The position numbers and the translations under genes are program-made. Below are positions 60,749-64,000 of a stretch of DNA of 64,000 nucleotides, piece by piece. Position 1 is the first letter of the stretch; each line of letters opens with the position of its first letter. The notes beneath the pieces are model-generated. The model worked only from the letters and a program-made list of their open reading frames with translations. It had not been told where the DNA came from and searched no databases. Source of the stretch: Roseiarcus sp963809245. Its GTDB lineage: Bacteria; Pseudomonadota; Alphaproteobacteria; Rhizobiales; Beijerinckiaceae. Where the stretch lies: NCBI GenBank assembly GCA_963809245.1, contig CAWEIU010000011.1, positions 124,001 to 188,000 of the forward strand. The letters are read 5' to 3'.

Positions 60749-61894
60749 TCAGGCGCCGGCCGGCGGCGGGCCGACGTAGCGCGCGCGGGGCCGGATCAGA
60801 CGGCCGGTCGCGAGCTGTTCCAGCGCATGGGCGATCCAACCTGCCGAGCGCGCCAACGCGAACATCTGGAACGGCGCATCGTCGGGAAGGCCGAGCGCTT
60901 CCGCCACAGCGCACAGCGCGAAGTCGACGTTGGGGCGGACGCCGGCGGTCGCGAGCGCCGCCGCGGAAACGGCCAAGTAATCGCCGGGCGGATCGAACGC
61001 CTCAAACAGCGCACGCGCGCGCGGATCGCCGCCGGGATAAAGCGGGTGGGCGAAACCCGGGATCGGCGAGCCCGAAGCGAGACGCTCCCGGATCGCCGCC
61101 TCGGCGCCTTCGCGGCGCGCCTGCGCCACCAGTCCGGCGACGCGCGCCGCCATGCCGCCATGCAGCGGCCCCGAGAGCGCGCTGAGACCGGCGAGCGCCG
61201 AGGCCGCCAGCGAGGCGCCCGTCGAGGCGGTGACCCTCGCGGCAAAGGTCGAGGCGTTGAGTTCGTGGTCCGCCAGCAGCACCAGGCACCTGCGGATGAG
61301 ATCGGCGCCACCGGCGCCGCAGCCCCACGCCTCGGCGAGCCTGTCATGGATCGGCCCTGCCCCCGGGCCGCCGCACACCGCATCCGCCAGCGCATCGATT
61401 ACGGCGGCGGCTTCGAAGTAGAGCGCCGACGGCGCGCGTCCGGCGGTCGGAGCGTCCGCCGCCGCGCGCCCCGCAAGCGCCTCGAACATGCGTTGGCGCG
61501 CCGGGCCTTCGCGCGATGGATTGCTTTGCGGGGGAAAGCGCGCGTCGCCGCACGCCCAGAGCAGCCGCGCGACATCCTCGAGCCGCGCCGAGCCGGCGAG
61601 CGCCTCGGCGTCCTCGCCGCGATACCAGAGCTTTCCCTGCGCGATGGTCGTGATCGCGGAAGCCAGCACCGGTTCGCCCCAAGCGATGGCCTCCTCGGCG
61701 ATCGCCGCGCTCTTGCGGCCCCGCGACTTGCGATGCGCGAGGCGCGCGACGTCGGCGGCGCGATAGAGGCTGCGGCGCGAATCCGCGTCGTCCGCCTTCG
61801 CCTCGATGAGGCCGCGGCTCACATAGGCGTAGAGGGTCTGCGGCTTGAGCCGCAGCCGCACCATCGCCTCGTCGGCGGTCAGCCAGTCGCTCAT
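60749..61894 (-). CDS. Citrate synthase family protein with N-terminal helix-turn-helix
   Basis: A 381-residue protein. The first ~65 residues are a MerR/excisionase-like helix-turn-helix (WLTADEAMVRLRLKPQTLYAYVSRGLI, SLYRAADVARLAHRK). A citrate synthase core follows with DHELNASTFAARV (catalytic His), LHGGM and FAHPLYPGGDPRARAL. The usual GHRIY arginine is absent (FAHPLY), so substrate binding may differ. It lies head to head with a second citrate synthase gene; only 81 bases separate their starts. This paired arrangement is known in several alphaproteobacteria, role unclear. Confidence 0.88.
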   Translation of the reverse strand: MSDWLTADEAMVRLRLKPQTLYAYVSRGLIEAKADDADSRRSLYRAADVARLAHRKSRGRKSAAIAEEAIAWGEPVLASAITTIAQGKLWYRGEDAEALAGSARLEDVARLLWACGDARFPPQSNPSREGPARQRMFEALAGRAAADAPTAGRAPSALYFEAAAVIDALADAVCGGPGAGPIHDRLAEAWGCGAGGADLIRRCLVLLADHELNASTFAARVTASTGASLAASALAGLSALSGPLHGGMAARVAGLVAQARREGAEAAIRERLASGSPIPGFAHPLYPGGDPRARALFEAFDPPGDYLAVSAAALATAGVRPNVDFALCAVAEALGLPDDAPFQMFALARSAGWIAHALEQLATGRLIRPRARYVGPPPAGA

Positions 61895-61975
61895 GAGATA
61901 CGTTGATTATATTGTTCAAGATTGATTCTACGCCTCGTGCGCCCGATCTTCAAGCCGTTCAACAGGAGAATGGCG
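61895..61975. promoter_or_regulatory. Shared divergent promoter of the two citrate synthase genes
   Basis: 81 bases between the two start codons, with an AT-rich core GATTATATTGTTCAAGATTG at about 61904-61923 that contrasts with the high-GC surroundings. Both promoters must lie here, probably overlapping. The HTH domain of the minus-strand protein is a plausible binder. Confidence 0.5.
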
Positions 61976-63055
61976 ATGTCGAATGGGTTGGAGGGCGTGA
62001 TCGCGGCGGAGACCGTATTGTCTGATGTGGACGGCGCCGCAGGCCGCCTCGTCATCCGCGGTTGGCTGGTCGAGGATCTCGCCGAGAAGGCGAGCTTCGC
62101 CGAAGTCGCGCATCTACTGCTTGACGGATTCTTCGACGACCTCCCGCCGCCCGCCGCTTTGGCGAGGGCGCTGGGGCGCAGCCGCGTCGAGGTGTTTGCA
62201 GAAGTCGCCGCGCTCGATGCGACGCTGCTGGCGCTGACGCCGACCGAGGCGGCGCGCGCGCTGATCGCGCGACTCGGCGACGGCGACGATCTCGACGCCG
62301 CCTTGCGTCTGCTGGCCGCGCCCGCGGTCTTCACACCGGCGGTTCTGCGCGCCCGCCGCGGCGCCGCGCCGATCGCTCCCGACGAAGGCGCCGGCCATGC
62401 CCAGGACATCCTGCGCATGATGACCGGCGCGGACGCCTCAGCGGCCGAAGCCGCCGCCCTCGAGGCCTATCTCGTCACGGTGTGCGACCACGGCCTCAAC
62501 GCCTCGACCTTCGCCGCGCGCATCGTGGCTTCGACCGGGGCGGGACTGACCTCCGCCGCCCTCGCCGGCTTCAGCGCGCTGAAGGGGCCGCTGCACGGCG
62601 GCGCGCCGGGGCCGGTGATCGAGATGCTGGACGGCATCGGCGAGATCGGCAACGCACAGGCCTGGCTCGAAGCCGCGCTGGCGCGCGGCGACCGCCTGAT
62701 GGGCTTCGGCCATCGCATCTATCGCGTGCGCGATCCGCGCGCCGACGCCCTGAAGCGCGCCGTCCGCACGCTCGGCCCCGCATCCGGCCGGCTCGCCTAC
62801 GCCGAGGCGGTGGAACGGGCCGCGCTCGACATTTTGAGGCGCCGCAAGCCGGAGCGCTCGTTGCAGACCAACGTGGAGTTCTACACCGCTTTGCTGCTCG
62901 AGGCGCTCGCCTTCCCCCCGGAGGCCTTCACCTGCGTCTTCGCGATGGGCCGCATGGCCGGCTGGATCGCGCATGCGCGGGAGCAGGCGCAATCCGGGCG
63001 GCTGATCCGCCCCCAGTCGCGTTACATCGGCCCGACGCCGATGCGCGCGGCTTGA
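61976..63055 (+). CDS. Citrate synthase/methylcitrate synthase family protein
   Basis: A 359-residue citrate synthase: LEGVIAAETVLSDVDGAAGRLVIRG (short-type N terminus), DHGLNASTFAARIVASTG, LHGGAPGPVIEML, MGFGHRIYRVRDPRADALK and the C-terminal arginine motif SGRLIRPQSRYIGP. All catalytic residues (His in DHGLN, His/Arg in GHRIY, Asp late) appear present, in contrast to the divergent partner. It would condense acetyl-CoA with oxaloacetate, or propionyl-CoA for the methylcitrate cycle. ATG at 61976 with AGGAG upstream. Confidence 0.9.
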   Translation: MSNGLEGVIAAETVLSDVDGAAGRLVIRGWLVEDLAEKASFAEVAHLLLDGFFDDLPPPAALARALGRSRVEVFAEVAALDATLLALTPTEAARALIARLGDGDDLDAALRLLAAPAVFTPAVLRARRGAAPIAPDEGAGHAQDILRMMTGADASAAEAAALEAYLVTVCDHGLNASTFAARIVASTGAGLTSAALAGFSALKGPLHGGAPGPVIEMLDGIGEIGNAQAWLEAALARGDRLMGFGHRIYRVRDPRADALKRAVRTLGPASGRLAYAEAVERAALDILRRRKPERSLQTNVEFYTALLLEALAFPPEAFTCVFAMGRMAGWIAHAREQAQSGRLIRPQSRYIGPTPMRAA

Positions 63056-63590
63056 TCGAAGTGTCGCCTTGCGCCAGATGGCGGCCGCAGCGGCGGCCGC
63101 CAGCCAGCTAGGCGCCGCCGCTGCCACTGCCGATCGATACGGCGCCGGGCGCCCGCGGTCGTCGCGCGCCCGCTCGATGATCTGTACTGGGTCACGTCCT
63201 ACTCGCGCTGGCAGGACGAGCGCTTCTAGCCAGCGTTCGAGGCCCCGCTTCTGCGCGATCATCCGAGCCTCAAATCTTCGACATCGCGAAACCTCAGCGG
63301 GAACCGAAGATAGAGCCCCTGCTAAACGATTTCGGACCAAGTCCAACGCGGCGTGACAACGCCCTTCGGCTCATCGTCGCCACGCTGCTTCAACCCGGCG
63401 CGAACCGCAAATCGGCGCTCAGAAGTTGGCGACGGTAATTACCAGTTAACATCGGTCTTATATCCATAAAACACAAAATTGGTTCGTTCAAAGACCGACA
63501 TCGTCCGCGAGGACGCAACGTCCGACCTAATTCGCCAACGTCCTCGCACACCGCACCCGGGGTTGGACCTCATGTTTGGGGCATCCAAAT
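63056..63590. other. Noncoding region containing a decayed gene
   Basis: About 535 bases without an intact gene. A decayed coding stretch lies at 63158-63320 (listed separately). The 3' part (63430-63480) is AT-rich and precedes the MHYT-domain gene. Confidence 0.5.
63158..63320 (+). pseudogene. Decayed gene with in-frame stop
   Basis: The plus-strand frame reads VVARPLDDLYWVTSYSRWQ, then DERF, a TAG stop at 63227-63229, and continues in the same frame PAFEAPLLRDHPSLKSSTS. A single C-to-T change (CAG to TAG) would create the stop, so the two halves were one protein. The fragment resembles the C-terminal part of a GST-like protein family, but only loosely. Confidence 0.4.
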
Positions 63591-64000
63591 ATGTTGACAG
63601 TCTATAGCTGCGTTCACGACGTACATGATCTCCGATTGGTTGCGCTGGCCGCCGTCGTTTGCGTCGTCGCATCGTTCGCTACCGTTGACTTGATCGCCCA
63701 TGCCCGCAAAGCGAACGATCGAATGCGGGTTGTATGGCTCTGCGTCGCCGCGACAGCGAGTGGGTTCGGCATTTGGGCGACGCACTTTGTCGCGATGATA
63801 GCGTACGAGCCGGGCATTCCGAGCGGTTATAATTCGGGTCTCACGATCCTGTCGTTGATAACGGCGATCGCGATTACAGGCATCGGCTTCGCCGTCGCCA
63901 TGATCTCTATCCCATTAGGCGCGCTCATCCTGGGAGGCGCTATCGTCGGCGGCGGAATCGCCGGCATGCATTATATCGGAATGGCTGCCTTTGAGATCGC
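63591..64000 (+). CDS. MHYT-domain sensor protein, 5' part (3' end outside window)
   Basis: From ATG 63591 the frame stays open to the window edge (136 residues). The first membrane helices read LRLVALAAVVCVVASFATVDL and VVWLCVAATASGFGIWATHFVAMIA; the motifs WATHFVAM and AGMHYIGMAAFE are MHYT signatures, proposed copper or gas (O2/NO/CO)-sensing sites. In relatives the MHYT module is followed by GGDEF/EAL or histidine-kinase domains, so the missing part is probably a signalling output. Confidence 0.88.
   Translation, partial: MLTVYSCVHDVHDLRLVALAAVVCVVASFATVDLIAHARKANDRMRVVWLCVAATASGFGIWATHFVAMIAYEPGIPSGYNSGLTILSLITAIAITGIGFAVAMISIPLGALILGGAIVGGGIAGMHYIGMAAFEI

Noticed and set aside
1..64000. 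CRISPR array, rRNA operon, prophage
   Set aside because: No regularly spaced repeats, no rRNA sequence and no phage structural genes were seen.

Overview
The window looks like chromosome from a high-GC alphaproteobacterium of the order Hyphomicrobiales, close to the Methylocystis/Methylosinus/Methylobacterium group. The grounds are the general L-amino-acid (Aap) transporter genes, a DUF1150 protein, a single-ATPase sugar ABC transporter, paired divergent citrate synthases and rhizobial-type palindromic repeats. The genus is inference. No pmo, mxa or nod gene lies in the window.

Layout. 1-5.7 kb: the 3' part of serA, an MFS permease, a HlyIII-type membrane protein, a beta-barrel outer-membrane protein and a periplasmic glucan biosynthesis protein. 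5.7-13.3 kb: an ArsR/AHSA1 pair, a trans-sulfuration enzyme broken by one extra base, a UbiH-type hydroxylase, an APH-ATPase fusion, a 2OG-Fe(II) oxygenase and a secreted protein. 13.5-18.3 kb: the aapQMP operon with a type II NADH dehydrogenase as its last gene, then tRNA-Phe. 18.3-21.5 kb: an eroded ISAs1-type remnant and an HD-GYP response regulator whose last codons were replaced by an intact IS5-family element. 21.6-32.2 kb: a full chemosensory cluster (STAS, CheY, CheA, CheW, MCP, CheW, CheR, CheB, soluble MCP-like protein) with a divergent ParA ATPase and no flagellar genes. 32.4-36.6 kb: a sugar ABC transporter and a divergent solitary sugar-binding protein. 36.7-42.2 kb: a very large pseudokinase/AAA/GAF/PAS/histidine-kinase gene split by one extra base. 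42.3-47.9 kb: DUF1150, an AapJ-like binding protein, a phosphoesterase and a mannose-1-phosphate guanylyltransferase. 47.9-50.6 kb: a bufferin (MNIO-modified, copper-binding RiPP) operon bufABCD. 50.7-57.6 kb: an IS66 remnant, an ArsR/AHSA1/GST operon, an ECF sigma/anti-sigma pair, a glycosyltransferase, a YncE-like propeller and a DUF305 protein. 57.9-63.1 kb: a MarR/EmrB-type efflux operon, small proteins and divergent citrate synthases. The right edge holds a decayed gene and the start of an MHYT-domain protein.

The most interesting system is the bufABCD operon at 47.9-50.6 kb. It encodes a four-cysteine DUF2282 precursor, a DUF692 multinuclear iron oxidase, a DUF2063 partner and a DoxX protein. 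A GTAACG-N16-CGAA element sits upstream, resembling the SigF promoter reported for metal-stress genes of Caulobacter.

A second theme is decay. Three otherwise good genes carry one extra base each (near 7881, 40245 and 51515), and three transposase or gene remnants are visible. The extra bases may be sequencing errors or true mutations.
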